Shown here: piece after piece, positions 37,159 to 46,352 of the stretch
Position numbering within the stretch: the first letter of the stretch is position 1
Layout: each line of letters begins with the position of its first letter
Assembly (NCBI RefSeq): GCF_014842975.1
Contig: NZ_JACYXK010000016.1
Location: forward strand, 1 to 64,000
Reading direction: 5' to 3'
DNA length: 64,000 nt
Source of the DNA: Rhodanobacter sp. DHB23
Lineage (GTDB): Bacteria; Pseudomonadota; Gammaproteobacteria; Xanthomonadales; Rhodanobacteraceae
Notes under the pieces: model-generated
Told to the model about the DNA's origin: nothing
Databases searched by the model: none
What the model saw: only the letters and a program-made list of their open reading frames with translations
Program-made: the position numbers and the translations under genes

Positions 37159-38162
37159 GCGACGCCTCCGCTTCACCCGTCAAGTCCATCCCGATCAGCG
37201 TCGTCAGCGGCGCGCCCGCGGGCGAAAAGCAACTCGGCAACGACAAGATCGCGCTGAACCGCGCCGGCTTCGACACCGGCACGCCGGTGCTGCGCAAGCC
37301 CAGCTGGATCCGCGTGCGCCTGCCGCAGGGCAACGCCGTGCAGCAGCTGAAGTCGCGCCTGCGCGAGAACTCGCTGGTGACGGTGTGCGAGGAAGCCTCG
37401 TGCCCGAACATCCACGAGTGCTTCAGCAAGGGCACCGCCACCTTCATGATCCTGGGCGAGGTGTGCACCCGCCGCTGCTCGTTCTGCGACGTGGCGCATG
37501 GCCGCCCGGCCGCGCCCGATCCGCTGGAGCCGGCGCGCCTGGCCGAGACCATCGCCGACATGCGCCTGAAGTACGTGGTGATCACCTCGGTGGACCGCGA
37601 CGACCTGCGCGACGGCGGCGCCGAGCATTTCGCCGCCTGCATCCGCGCCACGCGCCACGCCAGCCCGAACATCAAGATCGAGATCCTCACGCCCGACTTC
37701 CGCGGCAAGGGCCGCATGGAGCGCGCGCTGGAAGTGCTCAAGGACTTCCCGCCGGACGTGTTCAACCACAACCTGGAAACCGTGCCGCACCTGTATCGCG
37801 AGGTGCGTCCGGGCGCCGACTACCAGTGGTCGCTGGACCTGCTCAAGCGCTTCAAGGCGCAGCATCCGGACGTGCCGACCAAGTCCGGCATCATGCTGGG
37901 CCTGGGCGAGACCATGGAGCAGGTGCTGGAGACCATGCGCGACCTGCGCGCGCACGACGTGGAAATGATCACCATCGGCCAGTACCTGCAGCCCACGCCG
38001 CACCACCACCCGGTGATGCGCTACTGGACACCCGAGGAATTCGAGGACCTGCGCAAGGAGGGCGAGGCGATGGGCTTCCATCACGTCGCCTCCGGTCCGC
38101 TGGTGCGTTCGTCCTACCACGCCGACCTGCAGGCCCACGCGGCCGGCGTCACCGAACTTTGA
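37155..38162 (+). CDS. lipA: Lipoyl synthase LipA
   Basis: Radical-SAM enzyme that inserts two sulfurs into protein-bound octanoate, 335 residues. Auxiliary cluster cysteines are in [12 protein letters not shown]; the radical-SAM CxxxCxxC is CTRRCSFC; the conserved serine is near the C-terminus in [11 protein letters not shown]. Substrate and SAM motifs include [18 protein letters not shown] and [11 protein letters not shown]. It is translationally coupled to lipB. Confidence 0.97.
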   Translation: MSDASASPVKSIPISVVSGAPAGEKQLGNDKIALNRAGFDTGTPVLRKPSWIRVRLPQGNAVQQLKSRLRENSLVTVCEEASCPNIHECFSKGTATFMILGEVCTRRCSFCDVAHGRPAAPDPLEPARLAETIADMRLKYVVITSVDRDDLRDGGAEHFAACIRATRHASPNIKIEILTPDFRGKGRMERALEVLKDFPPDVFNHNLETVPHLYREVRPGADYQWSLDLLKRFKAQHPDVPTKSGIMLGLGETMEQVLETMRDLRAHDVEMITIGQYLQPTPHHHPVMRYWTPEEFEDLRKEGEAMGFHHVASGPLVRSSYHADLQAHAAGVTEL

Positions 38163-38170
38163 GAACCCCC

Positions 38171-40453
38171 ATGACCTTTCGTCCCGCGCTGGCCCTGCTG
38201 CTGGGCTTGACCGTCGTCACCTGCGCGTCCGCGCAATCCGCCGCCGACCTCGGCGCCGGCAGCCATCGCAAGGCGGCCACGTGGCCGCTCAAGCCCGATG
38301 CGACGCAGGCGCAGGCGGCGCAGCTGTCCGCGCGCTTCCTCACCCGCTTCCACTACGACGCGCAGCCGCTGGACGACGCGATGTCGCAGAAGATCTACAA
38401 GGCGTACATCAAGCTGCTGGACCCGGACAAGGTGTTCTTCACCAAGCAGGACATGGACCAGCTCGCGCCGGACCAGACCAAGCTGGACGACGCGATCTGG
38501 AACCAGGACCTCTCGGTCCCGTTCGACATCTACAACAAGTTCCTGCAGCGCGCCGTGCAGCGCATGAGCTACGCGCGCGACCTGCTCAAGGGCAGCTTCG
38601 ATTTCAACGGCGACGAGAGCTACCAGTACGACCGCAAGGACGCCGGCTGGGCGAAGGACGACGCGGCGCTGGACGACCTGTGGCGCAAGCGCACCATGAA
38701 CGACTGGCTGCGCCTCAAGCTCGCCGGCAAGGGTGACGACGACATCCGCAAGACGCTGACGAAGCGCTACAACAACTACATCGAGCGCGTGAAGCAGCTG
38801 GACAGCGAAGACGCCTTCCAGGCCTTCATGACCGCCTACGCCAACACCACCGATCCGCACACCGACTACCTCAGCCCGCGCGCGGCCGAGGACTTCGCGA
38901 TCCAGATGAAGCTGTCGCTGGAAGGCATCGGCGCGCAGCTGCAGTCGCGCGACGATTACACCATCGTCTTCACCCTGATACCCGGCGGCCCGGCGGAGAA
39001 GTCCGGCAAGCTCAAGCCCGGCGACCGCATCCTCGGCGTGGGCCAGGGCGACAGCGGGCCGTTCACCGACGTGATCGGCTGGCGCATCGACGACGTGGTC
39101 AACCTGATCCGCGGCAAGAAGGACACCACGGTGCGGCTGGAGATCCTGCCCGCCGACGCCGGTCCCGACGGCAAGCACGAGGTGATCAGCCTGGTGCGCA
39201 AGAAGGTCAACATCGAGGAGAGCGCGGCCAAGAAGAAGATCATCGACGTCAAGGACGGCGACGTCGTGCGCAAGATCGGCGTGATCGACCTGCCGAGCTT
39301 CTACTCCGACTTCGGCGCGCGCAGCGAAGGCGACAAGGACTTCCGCAGCGCCACCCGCGACGTGGCCAAGCTGGTCGGCGAACTGAAGACGGCCGGCGTG
39401 CAGGGCATCATCGTGGACCTGCGCAGCAACGGCGGCGGCTCGCTGGCCGAGGCCGATTCGATGACCGGCCTGTTCACCGGCAAGGGCCCGGTGGTGCAGG
39501 TGCGCGACGCGCGCGGCCAGGTGGACGTGCAGGGCGCGGACAACGCCACGCCGCTGTGGGACGGCCCGCTGGCGGTGATGGTGAACCGCGGCACGGCCTC
39601 GGCCTCGGAGATCTTCTCCGCGGCGATCCAGGACTACGGCCGCGGCCTGATCATCGGCACGCCCAGCTTCGGCAAGGGCACCGTGCAGACCCTGATCGAC
39701 CTCGACCGCTTCAGCCAGAACCCCGACGGCAAGCCGCAGTACGGCGAGCTGAAGATGACCGTGCAGGAGTTCTTCCGCATCAACGGCGGCTCCACCCAGA
39801 TCAAGGGCGTGACGCCGGACATCAGCTTCCCGGGCAACGGCGACGCCAAGGACTTCGGCGAGTCCACCTACGACAACGCGCTGCCGTGGACGCACATCGC
39901 GCCGGCCGACTACAAGACCGAGGGCGACGTGAAGGCCTACGTGCAGCAGCTGGACAGCCTGCACGACGCACGCGTGGCGACGTCGCCGGCGTGGAAGCTG
40001 ATGCTGGACCAGCTGGCGCAGTACAAGACCATGCGCGACCAGACCTCGGTGTCGCTGAACTTCGCCAAGCGCGAGGCCGAGCGCAAGCAGCAGGATGCGA
40101 TGCAGGCCAGCTTCCGCGAGCGCCAGAAGGCGATCGACGGCAGCGACGCCTACCTCAAGGACGAGGACAGCGCGCTGGACGACGGCCTCGACCCCAGCGA
40201 GCGCAGCCTGAAGACCGAGCTGCAGCAGCAGAAGGACGCCAAGGACGCGCCCGATGCCCAACTGCGCGAGGCCGCGCACATCGTGTCCGACGAAGTCGAC
40301 CTGCTGAAGGCCGATCCCAAGGCGGCCGCCGTGATCCTGCCTCCCGGCAGTGATTACCTGGCCCAGCTGGCTGCGACGTCCGCGCAGAAGCCGGCCGCCG
40401 CAGCCGCCTCGGCCAAGCCCGCTGCAGCGGCATCCGCCACCGCGGCGCATTGA
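38171..40453 (+). CDS. prc: Tail-specific periplasmic protease Prc (Tsp)
   Basis: S41-family carboxy-terminal processing protease, 760 residues. Signal peptide (ALALLLGLTVVTCASAQS), an N-terminal helical domain, a PDZ domain (LEGIGAQLQSRDDYTIVFTLIPGGPAEKSGKLKPGDRI), and a catalytic core with the serine in RGTASASEIFSAA and lysine in TPSFGKGTVQ. The C-terminal helical DUF3340-like region is Glu/Lys/Gln-rich. In other bacteria Prc degrades the lytic enzyme MepS and so limits cell-wall hydrolysis, which suits the neighbouring wall genes. It starts eight bases after lipA. Confidence 0.95.
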   Translation: MTFRPALALLLGLTVVTCASAQSAADLGAGSHRKAATWPLKPDATQAQAAQLSARFLTRFHYDAQPLDDAMSQKIYKAYIKLLDPDKVFFTKQDMDQLAPDQTKLDDAIWNQDLSVPFDIYNKFLQRAVQRMSYARDLLKGSFDFNGDESYQYDRKDAGWAKDDAALDDLWRKRTMNDWLRLKLAGKGDDDIRKTLTKRYNNYIERVKQLDSEDAFQAFMTAYANTTDPHTDYLSPRAAEDFAIQMKLSLEGIGAQLQSRDDYTIVFTLIPGGPAEKSGKLKPGDRILGVGQGDSGPFTDVIGWRIDDVVNLIRGKKDTTVRLEILPADAGPDGKHEVISLVRKKVNIEESAAKKKIIDVKDGDVVRKIGVIDLPSFYSDFGARSEGDKDFRSATRDVAKLVGELKTAGVQGIIVDLRSNGGGSLAEADSMTGLFTGKGPVVQVRDARGQVDVQGADNATPLWDGPLAVMVNRGTASASEIFSAAIQDYGRGLIIGTPSFGKGTVQTLIDLDRFSQNPDGKPQYGELKMTVQEFFRINGGSTQIKGVTPDISFPGNGDAKDFGESTYDNALPWTHIAPADYKTEGDVKAYVQQLDSLHDARVATSPAWKLMLDQLAQYKTMRDQTSVSLNFAKREAERKQQDAMQASFRERQKAIDGSDAYLKDEDSALDDGLDPSERSLKTELQQQKDAKDAPDAQLREAAHIVSDEVDLLKADPKAAAVILPPGSDYLAQLAATSAQKPAAAAASAKPAAAASATAAH

Positions 40454-40466
40454 GGCCACCTGCAAC

Positions 40467-40510
40467 ACGGAAACGACCAGGGGCGCTGCGGCGCCCCTGG
40501 TCGTTTCCGT
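40467..40510 (+). terminator. Perfect 20-bp hairpin after prc
   Basis: Bases 40467-40486 are exactly complementary to 40491-40510 with a TGCG loop. The outer stem is A/T-containing (ACGGAAACGACC) and the inner stem GC-rich. The 3' arm contains TCGTTTCC but no pure T-run follows. It probably terminates lipB-lipA-prc transcription. Confidence 0.7.
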
Positions 40511-40574
40511 GCCGGCGACTTGACCTTGCGGCGGTGCTGCGCGAGCGTGTCGCCGTCCCGCCGGGAGGATTGCC

Positions 40575-41183
40575 ATGGATCCACTGTCGAACGTCGCGCT
40601 GGCTGGTGGCCTGGCATGGGCCAGCGGGTTTCGCCTCTATGCCACGGTGTTCGTCGCCGGCATGCTGGGGCGGCTGGGCTGGGTGCACCTGCCGCCGGGG
40701 CTGGCGATGCTCACCGACACCTGGGTGCTGGCGGTGTCGGGCGTGCTGGCGCTGGGCGAGTTCCTGGCCGACAAGGTTCCCGCCTTCGACAGCGCCTGGG
40801 ACGCTATCCACACCTTCATCCGCATCCCGGTGGGCATGCTGCTGGCATGGGGCGTGTTCAGGGATTCGGGCGCCGGCGCGCAGGTGGCGGCGGCCCTGCT
40901 GGGCGGCGCGCTCACCGCCGGCACGCACCTGGCCAAGACCGGCGCGCGCGCGCTGATCAACACCTCGCCCGAGCCGCTGAGCAACTGGACGGCCAGCGCC
41001 GGCGAAGACCTCACCTGGGTGGGCGGGCTCTACCTGATGTGGCACCACCCGCTGGCCTTGCTGGTGCTGCTGGCGCTGTTCGTGCTGCTGCTGTGCTGGT
41101 TGCTGCCCAGGCTGCTGCGCGGCCTGCGCACGCTGGGACAACGGCTGCGCCGGATCGGCGGTTTCCTCTCCGGCGCGGGTTGA
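40575..41183 (+). CDS. DUF4126 family membrane protein
   Basis: Integral membrane protein of 202 residues: ALAGGLAWASGFRLYATVFVAGMLGRLG, LAVSGVLALGEFLADKVPAFDSAWDAIHTFIR, AAALLGGALTAGTHLAKTGARALINTSPEPLSNW, and a C-terminal hydrophobic helix LLVLLALFVLLLCWLLPRLL. This matches DUF4126, whose function is unknown. A strong Shine-Dalgarno (GGGAGGA) precedes the ATG. It is a single gene between the prc hairpin and a palindromic repeat, convergent with the M1 peptidase. Confidence 0.85.
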   Translation: MDPLSNVALAGGLAWASGFRLYATVFVAGMLGRLGWVHLPPGLAMLTDTWVLAVSGVLALGEFLADKVPAFDSAWDAIHTFIRIPVGMLLAWGVFRDSGAGAQVAAALLGGALTAGTHLAKTGARALINTSPEPLSNWTASAGEDLTWVGGLYLMWHHPLALLVLLALFVLLLCWLLPRLLRGLRTLGQRLRRIGGFLSGAG

Positions 41184-41208
41184 CCGCCCGCCGGCAGCGA
41201 TCATTTCC

Positions 41209-41285
41209 GTAGGGGCACACCTTGTGCGCGATGGCTCCGGTGCCTGATCGAAGCAAGAGCCATCGCGCACAGGGTGCGCTCCTGC
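41209..41285. repeat. Palindromic intergenic repeat (GTAGGAGCGC family), copy 2
   Basis: Inverted repeat with arms 41209-41236 and 41258-41285 (about 24 of 28 bases paired) and GATCGAAGC in the central part, as in the copy at 25543-25622. Again it lies between two convergent genes. Confidence 0.85.
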
Positions 41286-41295
41286 AGGCGCGGCC

Positions 41296-43026
41296 TCAGG
41301 GTTTCGCCGCCTTGCGCTGCTGCTTCAGCCACTGCCGGAACTCGGTGAAGCGCGGCTCGTCGCGCAGCAGCTTCGAATGCGGGTCTATCGTCACCAGCGC
41401 ACCGGCGGGTACCGTGAGGCTGCCGTGGTTGCCGGTCATCGCCACGGTGTGCACGGCGTCGTCCACCTGCACGTCGACGGGCATCGGGAAGGGCAGGTTG
41501 CCAGGCGCCTGCCAGGCGAGGTCCAGCGTGTCGCCGCGGCGCTGCACGTCCAGCCTGGGCAGCGCGGCCTGGTAGAGGTACACCTTGAAGAACCAGTCGT
41601 AGTCCTTGCCGGTGACCTGGTTCACGATGCGCATGAAGTCGGCGCTGGTGCGGTATTGCGGCTGGAAGTTGCCCGGCTTCGGGTCGGGCCGGCCATACAC
41701 CAGTTCGCGGATGCTGTCGTAGAACGCCTGCTCGCCGATCAGGCGATGCAGCGATTCGAGCATCAGCGCGCCCTTGTTGTAGATGTCCTGGCCGGGGCCG
41801 CCGCGCGCGTCCTCGTACACGGCTTCCTCGGTGCGCGGCGTGCCGGACACCACCGGGTGCCGGTCCGCGACCATCGTGCGCAGCTTGTCGAGCCAGCCGT
41901 AGTACGTGGCGTCGCCGTCGAGGTACTGCGCGTACAGCGGCTGCATCAGGGTGGCGAAGCCCTCGTGCAGCCACATGTCGTCCCAGTTCGCGTTGGTCAT
42001 CTGGTTGCCGAACCACTCGTGCGCGAATTCGTGCTGCAGCAGGTCGTCGAAGCCGCCGCCGCTTTTCGCGTACTGGTTGCCGTAGGCGTTGATGGTCTGG
42101 TGCTCCATGCCCTTGTACGGGGTTTCCACCACGCCCATCTTCTCGTCGCCCCAGGGATAGGGGCCGATCTTCGCCTCGAAGAAATCCAGCATGCGCGGGA
42201 ACTCGGCGAACAGCGCCTGCGCCTGCGCGTCCTCGCCGGCGAGGTACCAGTACTGCAGCGGGATCGTGTTGCCGTAGCGGCTCCTGTATTCGCCGGTGAG
42301 CTCCTTGTACGGGCCCACGTTGATCGAGATGGCGTAGGTGGTGGGATGCCTGGCGCGCCAGTGGTACGTGCGCGTGTCGCCGTCGTCGCTGACGCCGACC
42401 AGCACGCCGTTGCCCGGCGCCACCAGCGGCTTGGGCACGTTCACGTAGAGGTCGACGAGGTCGGGCTTGCCGTCGGGCTGGTCGATGCAGGGCCAGAACA
42501 GGTCGCAGCCTTCGCCTTCCACCGCGCTGCCCACCCAGGGCTGGCCATCCTTGGTGTGGCTCCATACGAAGCCGCCGTCCCAGGGCGCCATCTTCGCCAC
42601 GTGCGGCTTGCCGCCGTAGGCGATGGTGGCGCTGACCTTGCCGCCCTTGGCCACGGCCTGCGGCAGTTGAATGCGCAAGCGGCCTTCGGGATTGCTCCAC
42701 GCGCTGGCGGGGAGCGGCTTGCCGTCCACGCTGATCGCGCTCACCGGCAGGTTGCGGTCCAGGTCCACCATCAACACATCGGTGGCTTCCAGCGCGCTGA
42801 AGGTGAGCGTGGCGCTGGCGGCTATGCTCTGCGTGGCCGGTTTCACCGCGATGTGCAGTTCGGCATGGTCGAAATGCACGCGCTTCTGTTCGGCCGGCAT
42901 CGGCGTGCCGGAATCCTTGGTCAACGCGGTGAGCGGCGGCTGGCCTGGTGCGGCATCCCGGGCCGGTGCCGGACCGGCGATGCCAAGGCCGAGGACGAGG
43001 CCAAGGGCGAGCAGGCTGTGGCGCAT
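41296..43026 (-). CDS. M1-family zinc metallopeptidase (aminopeptidase), exported
   Basis: Gluzincin peptidase of 576 residues. Signal peptide (LLALGLVLGLGIAGPAPARDAA); N-terminal beta domain; GVVETPYKGMEHQTINAYG carries a glutamate-bearing substrate motif in the GAMEN position; the zinc site HEFAHEWFGNQ with the downstream glutamate in DDMWLHEGFATLMQ forms HExxH-x18-E. It lacks the large C-terminal helical domain of PepN, as in the shorter leukotriene-A4-hydrolase-like or cold-active M1 enzymes. Likely acts on peptides in the periplasm. It starts at 43026; the 293 bases upstream of it show no further feature. Confidence 0.92.
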   Translation of the reverse strand: MRHSLLALGLVLGLGIAGPAPARDAAPGQPPLTALTKDSGTPMPAEQKRVHFDHAELHIAVKPATQSIAASATLTFSALEATDVLMVDLDRNLPVSAISVDGKPLPASAWSNPEGRLRIQLPQAVAKGGKVSATIAYGGKPHVAKMAPWDGGFVWSHTKDGQPWVGSAVEGEGCDLFWPCIDQPDGKPDLVDLYVNVPKPLVAPGNGVLVGVSDDGDTRTYHWRARHPTTYAISINVGPYKELTGEYRSRYGNTIPLQYWYLAGEDAQAQALFAEFPRMLDFFEAKIGPYPWGDEKMGVVETPYKGMEHQTINAYGNQYAKSGGGFDDLLQHEFAHEWFGNQMTNANWDDMWLHEGFATLMQPLYAQYLDGDATYYGWLDKLRTMVADRHPVVSGTPRTEEAVYEDARGGPGQDIYNKGALMLESLHRLIGEQAFYDSIRELVYGRPDPKPGNFQPQYRTSADFMRIVNQVTGKDYDWFFKVYLYQAALPRLDVQRRGDTLDLAWQAPGNLPFPMPVDVQVDDAVHTVAMTGNHGSLTVPAGALVTIDPHSKLLRDEPRFTEFRQWLKQQRKAAKP

Positions 43027-43319
43027 GGGCGATTCCTGTGCGGAAGTTCGATCCCGCACCATGCCACTTTGCGCGTCGGCACGACATCGCCGGAAGTCAT
43101 GTGCCGGATGCTGTCTTGCGCGCGTGGGTCCCGGGGCCGCACGAACAACTGCGCCGTTCGCCAATGCCGCCGTGGGGCAAGGGCCGGCAAGGCGGAGTGA
43201 CCCGGGTGCCGACAGGCGGCGGAAGCCGCGCAGGAATCCGCGGAGGCACCGGATGGACATGCCCCATCTTTCCGGCCCGTCACGGCAGTGTGGCCAAGGC
43301 CCCGTCGCACCGCGCGGAG

Positions 43320-43886
43320 TCAACCGGTGGCGCAGTGCTCCAGCAGCCACAGCCCCGCGAACAACTTGGGATCGATCGAATACCCTTCGGCAGCGCGCGC
43401 GAACAGCCATGCCCCCGCCTCGTGGCGCGGCACCTCGTGCACCACGATGTCCTCGCTGGCGTCGCCGCCGCCCGCGCCCACCTTCACCAGGTCGAAGGCG
43501 CGCACGTAGGCGATCATCTCGGTGCTCATGCCCGCGGAAGACGGCCCCTGGTGCAGCAAGGCCGCCCGCGAACAGCGCCAGCCGGTTTCCTCTTCCAGTT
43601 CGCGTTGCGCGGCCAGCAGGATGCCTTCGTCCTCCTGCCCGGCGAGGTCGCCGACCAGGCCCGCCGGCATCTCGATGGTGCGCGACTGGATCGCCACGCG
43701 GTACTGCTCGACGAACAGCACGCGGTCGCCGGGCGTCACCGCGATCACGATCGCCGCGCCGCCGGGGTTGTTGCGTTCGACGTACTCCCAGCGGCCGCGC
43801 CTGCGCAGGCTCAGCCAGCGGCCCTGGTACAGGGTTTCCACCGGCGCGTCGGCATCCGCGGGCAGGGAGTGGCCATGCGGGTCCAT
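43320..43886 (-). CDS. Nudix hydrolase (ADP-ribose pyrophosphatase-like)
   Basis: Pyrophosphohydrolase of 188 residues. The Nudix box is EGILLAAQRELEEETGW, preceded by SRTIEMPAGLVGDLAGQEDE; this PAG-L spacing and the dimer-type N-terminus (ETLYQGRWLSLRRRGRWEYVER) fit the NudF/NudK ADP-sugar group. The substrate (ADP-ribose, GDP-mannose or similar) is not determinable from sequence. Its start overlaps the stop of the upstream prenyl synthase gene by one base. Confidence 0.9.
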   Translation of the reverse strand: MDPHGHSLPADADAPVETLYQGRWLSLRRRGRWEYVERNNPGGAAIVIAVTPGDRVLFVEQYRVAIQSRTIEMPAGLVGDLAGQEDEGILLAAQRELEEETGWRCSRAALLHQGPSSAGMSTEMIAYVRAFDLVKVGAGGGDASEDIVVHEVPRHEAGAWLFARAAEGYSIDPKLFAGLWLLEHCATG

Positions 43887-44887
43887 CAGAACGTGCGCTG
43901 CACCGAGTAGTCGGCCAGCGTGGCCAGCGCATCGCGGTAGGGCGAGGCGGGCAGCATGGACAGGGCGTCGTGCGCGGCGTTGGCGTGCGCCTCGGCGCGT
44001 GCGCGGGTGCGCTCCAGCGCGCCGGAGTCGTGGATCGCGGCGATGATGCGGTCCAGCGAATCCAGCCCGCCATGTTCGATGGCGTGGCGCAGCGAGGCCG
44101 CCTGTTCCGGCGTGGCGTTCTGCAGCGCATAGATCAGCGGCAGGGTGGGCTTGCCTTCGGCGAGGTCGTCGCCGATGTTCTTGCCCAGCGTGTCGGCGTC
44201 GCTGGTGTAGTCCAGCAGGTCGTCGGCGATCTGGAACGCGTAGCCCAGCTCCATGCCGTAGCGGCGCAGCGCGGCCACCTGTTCCGCGGGCAGCCCGCCG
44301 AGCAGTCCGCCCAGCTCGGTGGCGGCGGCGAACAGCACGGCGGTCTTGCGCTCGATCACCGCGAGGTAGGCGGCCTCGTCCACGTCGGCGTTGCCGATGT
44401 TGAGCAGCTGCAGTACCTCGCCCTCGGCGATGGTGTTGGTGGTGTCGGCGAGGATGCGCATGATGCGCATGTCGTCCAGCTCGACCATCAGCTGGAACGA
44501 GCGCGAGTAGAGGAAGTCGCCCACCAGCACGCTGGCGGCATTGCCCCACAGCGCGTTCGCGGTCTGCCGGCCGCGGCGCAGGCCGGATTCGTCCACCACG
44601 TCGTCGTGCAGCAGGGTGGAGGTGTGGATGAACTCGATCACCGCGGCCAGCTTCACGTGCTGCTCGCCGCGGTAGCCCGCCGCGCGCGCGGCCAGCGCGT
44701 GCAGCATCGGCCGCAGCCGCTTGCCGCCGCCGGCGATGATGTGTTCGGCGATCTGGTTGATCAGCACCACGTCGGAAGCCAGCCGCGCGCGGATCAGCGC
44801 GTCGATGCGGCGCATGTCGGCGTCGGCGAGTGCGCGCACGGTGGCGAAGTCGGCGGGGCGTGGAGCGTCGGCTGGGATCGAGTTCAT
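43886..44887 (-). CDS. ispB: Polyprenyl (octaprenyl) diphosphate synthase
   Basis: Trans-isoprenyl diphosphate synthase of 333 residues that builds the ubiquinone side chain. The first aspartate-rich motif is LLHDDVVDESGLRRG and the second is FQIADDLLDYTSD; GGGKRLRPML binds pyrophosphate and GKNIGDDLAEGKPTLPLIYAL follows. Length and motifs match E. coli IspB; the C8 chain length is assumed from the group, not read. It is divergent from the DedA-rhodanese gene. Confidence 0.93.
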   Translation of the reverse strand: MNSIPADAPRPADFATVRALADADMRRIDALIRARLASDVVLINQIAEHIIAGGGKRLRPMLHALAARAAGYRGEQHVKLAAVIEFIHTSTLLHDDVVDESGLRRGRQTANALWGNAASVLVGDFLYSRSFQLMVELDDMRIMRILADTTNTIAEGEVLQLLNIGNADVDEAAYLAVIERKTAVLFAAATELGGLLGGLPAEQVAALRRYGMELGYAFQIADDLLDYTSDADTLGKNIGDDLAEGKPTLPLIYALQNATPEQAASLRHAIEHGGLDSLDRIIAAIHDSGALERTRARAEAHANAAHDALSMLPASPYRDALATLADYSVQRTF

Positions 44888-45024
44888 GGGTGGTCGCGGT
44901 CTGGTTCGCCCGATTATAGAGGCTGGTCGCCGCGAACCCGCATCTGGGGGGAGATTGCAAGCCGCACTGGCCGGCCCAATGATGGTGCGGCGGCCCGTCG
45001 TTGCCGCCACGGGGTCCCGGTCCG

Positions 45025-46011
45025 ATGGCACACGAAATCATTGCGTTGATCGCCCAGTACGGCCTGCTGCTGGTGTTCCTCAACGTGCTGGCGGCGCAGG
45101 CGGGCGTGCCGGTGCCGGCGGTGCCCACCCTGGTCGTGGCCGGCGCGCTGGCAGCAGGCGGCCGCCTGTCGCTGGCCGGCATCGTGGCGGCGGCCCTGGC
45201 TGGCAGCCTGATCGGCGACCTGGCCTGGTACCTGGCGGGGCGGCGCTATGGGGCGGGGGTGATGCGCACGCTCTGCCGCATCTCGCTGTCGCCGGATTCC
45301 TGCGTGAAGCAGTCGGAGCTGCGTTTCCAGCGCTGGCGCGGCCAGGTGCTGCTGGTCGCCAAGTTCGTGCCGGGGCTGTCGCTGCTGGCGCCGCCGCTGG
45401 TCGGCGCGATGGGCCTGCCGCCGCGGAACTTCGTGCTGCTCGACGGCCTGGGCGCACTGCTCTGGGCGGGTGTGTCGCTCGCGCTTGGCTACGCTTTCGC
45501 GGGCGAAGTCGATCGCGTGCTGGACGCCGTCGCCCATGCGGGCACGGCGACGGTCGAGGTGGGGGCGGCGCTGCTCGTGGCCTATGTGCTGGTCCGATGG
45601 TGGCGGCGCGAACGCCTGCTGCGGTCGCTGCGGATGGCCCGCATCGGTGTCGAGGAACTGGCTCGCGCGATCGCGGCAGGCCACGCGCCCGTGGTGATCG
45701 ACGTGCGTTCGACGGTGGCGCGGCAACTGGACGACCGGGTCATTCCCGATGCGCTGCTTGCCGAGATCGATGGCGTCGTGCAGGTGGTCGAGGCGATACC
45801 GATCGACCGCGAGCTGGTGGTGTATTGCAACTGCCCGAACGAGGTCTCCGCCGCCTACGCAGCGCAGGCGCTGATGGCGCGCGGCTATCGCCGCGTGCGA
45901 CCGCTGCGGGGTGGACTGGACGCCTGGGATGCTGCCGGCTACACGGTGCATCGATTGGCTGAGGCTGGTGCGGGGCAGGGCGTGGACGATTCCGCGCCGA
46001 CGGCGGCCTGA
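45025..46011 (+). CDS. DedA-family membrane protein fused to a C-terminal rhodanese domain
   Basis: Fusion of 328 residues. The N-terminal ~200 residues are a DedA/SNARE-associated (VTT) domain: YGLLLVFLNVLAAQAGVPVPAVPTLVVAGALA, IVAAALAGSLIGDLAWYLAGRRYG, FVPGLSLLAPPLVGAMG, DGLGALLWAGVSLALGYAF. The C-terminal ~110 residues are a rhodanese domain (APVVIDVRSTVARQLDD ... IPIDRELVVYCNCPNEVSAAYAAQALMARGYRRVRPLRGGLDAWDAAGY) with an active-site cysteine in the CNCPN loop. DedA proteins act in undecaprenyl-phosphate/lipid flipping and membrane homeostasis; the role of an attached sulfurtransferase is unknown. Confidence 0.9.
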   Translation: MAHEIIALIAQYGLLLVFLNVLAAQAGVPVPAVPTLVVAGALAAGGRLSLAGIVAAALAGSLIGDLAWYLAGRRYGAGVMRTLCRISLSPDSCVKQSELRFQRWRGQVLLVAKFVPGLSLLAPPLVGAMGLPPRNFVLLDGLGALLWAGVSLALGYAFAGEVDRVLDAVAHAGTATVEVGAALLVAYVLVRWWRRERLLRSLRMARIGVEELARAIAAGHAPVVIDVRSTVARQLDDRVIPDALLAEIDGVVQVVEAIPIDRELVVYCNCPNEVSAAYAAQALMARGYRRVRPLRGGLDAWDAAGYTVHRLAEAGAGQGVDDSAPTAA

Positions 46012-46163
46012 GGTCGCAAACAAGTTCCAGCCGTGCGGCTCCCCGGCAGAAATCTTTACGAGAAATATATGCGGCAGCGGTTTTCCGCTATCCGCCCGTT
46101 ATGCCCGCAAGCCTAGATTGCGCACCTTGCCGCGCCGCCTTCCCGGCGCGGTTCCACGGAGGC
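46012..46163 (+). promoter_or_regulatory. Probable kdp promoter/operator region
   Basis: The 150 bases before kdpF contain a short AT-rich island (AATCTTTACGAGAAATATAT at about 46051-46070) in otherwise GC-rich DNA and a TAGATT at 46114-46119 that could be a -10, with no good -35. Activator-dependent kdp promoters bound by KdpE look like this, but no KdpE site can be proven by eye. Confidence 0.35.
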
Positions 46164-46168
46164 ATGCA

Positions 46169-46258
46169 ATGGGCTGGGCAATGGTGTTGGGCGGCGTGAT
46201 GGCCGCGGGTTTGTTCGTCTACCTGTTCTACGCGCTGTTCCGTCCGGAACGGTTCTGA
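46169..46258 (+). CDS. kdpF: Potassium-transporting ATPase small subunit KdpF
   Basis: Peptide of 29 residues, one TM helix (MVLGGVMAAGLFVYLFYALF) ending RPERF, the pattern of proteobacterial KdpF (LxYLLYALxRPExF). GGAGG lies six bases before the ATG. KdpF stabilises the KdpABC complex in the inner membrane. Confidence 0.88.
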   Translation: MGWAMVLGGVMAAGLFVYLFYALFRPERF

Positions 46259-46268
46259 GGGCGGCACG

Positions 46269-46352
46269 ATGAGCGATTTCATTTTCGTGGGACTGGTGGC
46301 GGTGTTCTTCATCGGCCTGGTGCTGTACATCGCCGCGCTGGAGAAGATCTGA
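46269..46352 (+). CDS. Kdp-associated membrane micropeptide
   Basis: Reading frame of 27 residues (MSDFIFVGLVAVFFIGLVLY... EKI) consisting of a single hydrophobic helix followed by a short charged end. It lies between kdpF and kdpA and its stop directly abuts the kdpA ATG. The start at 46269 is nine bases after the kdpF stop, with GGGCGG as a weak Shine-Dalgarno. It is not KdpF-like at its C-terminus. Short single-helix ORFs with an E-[KR]-[LI] ending beside kdpF are known in other phyla, but their function is not established. Confidence 0.65.
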   Translation: MSDFIFVGLVAVFFIGLVLYIAALEKI

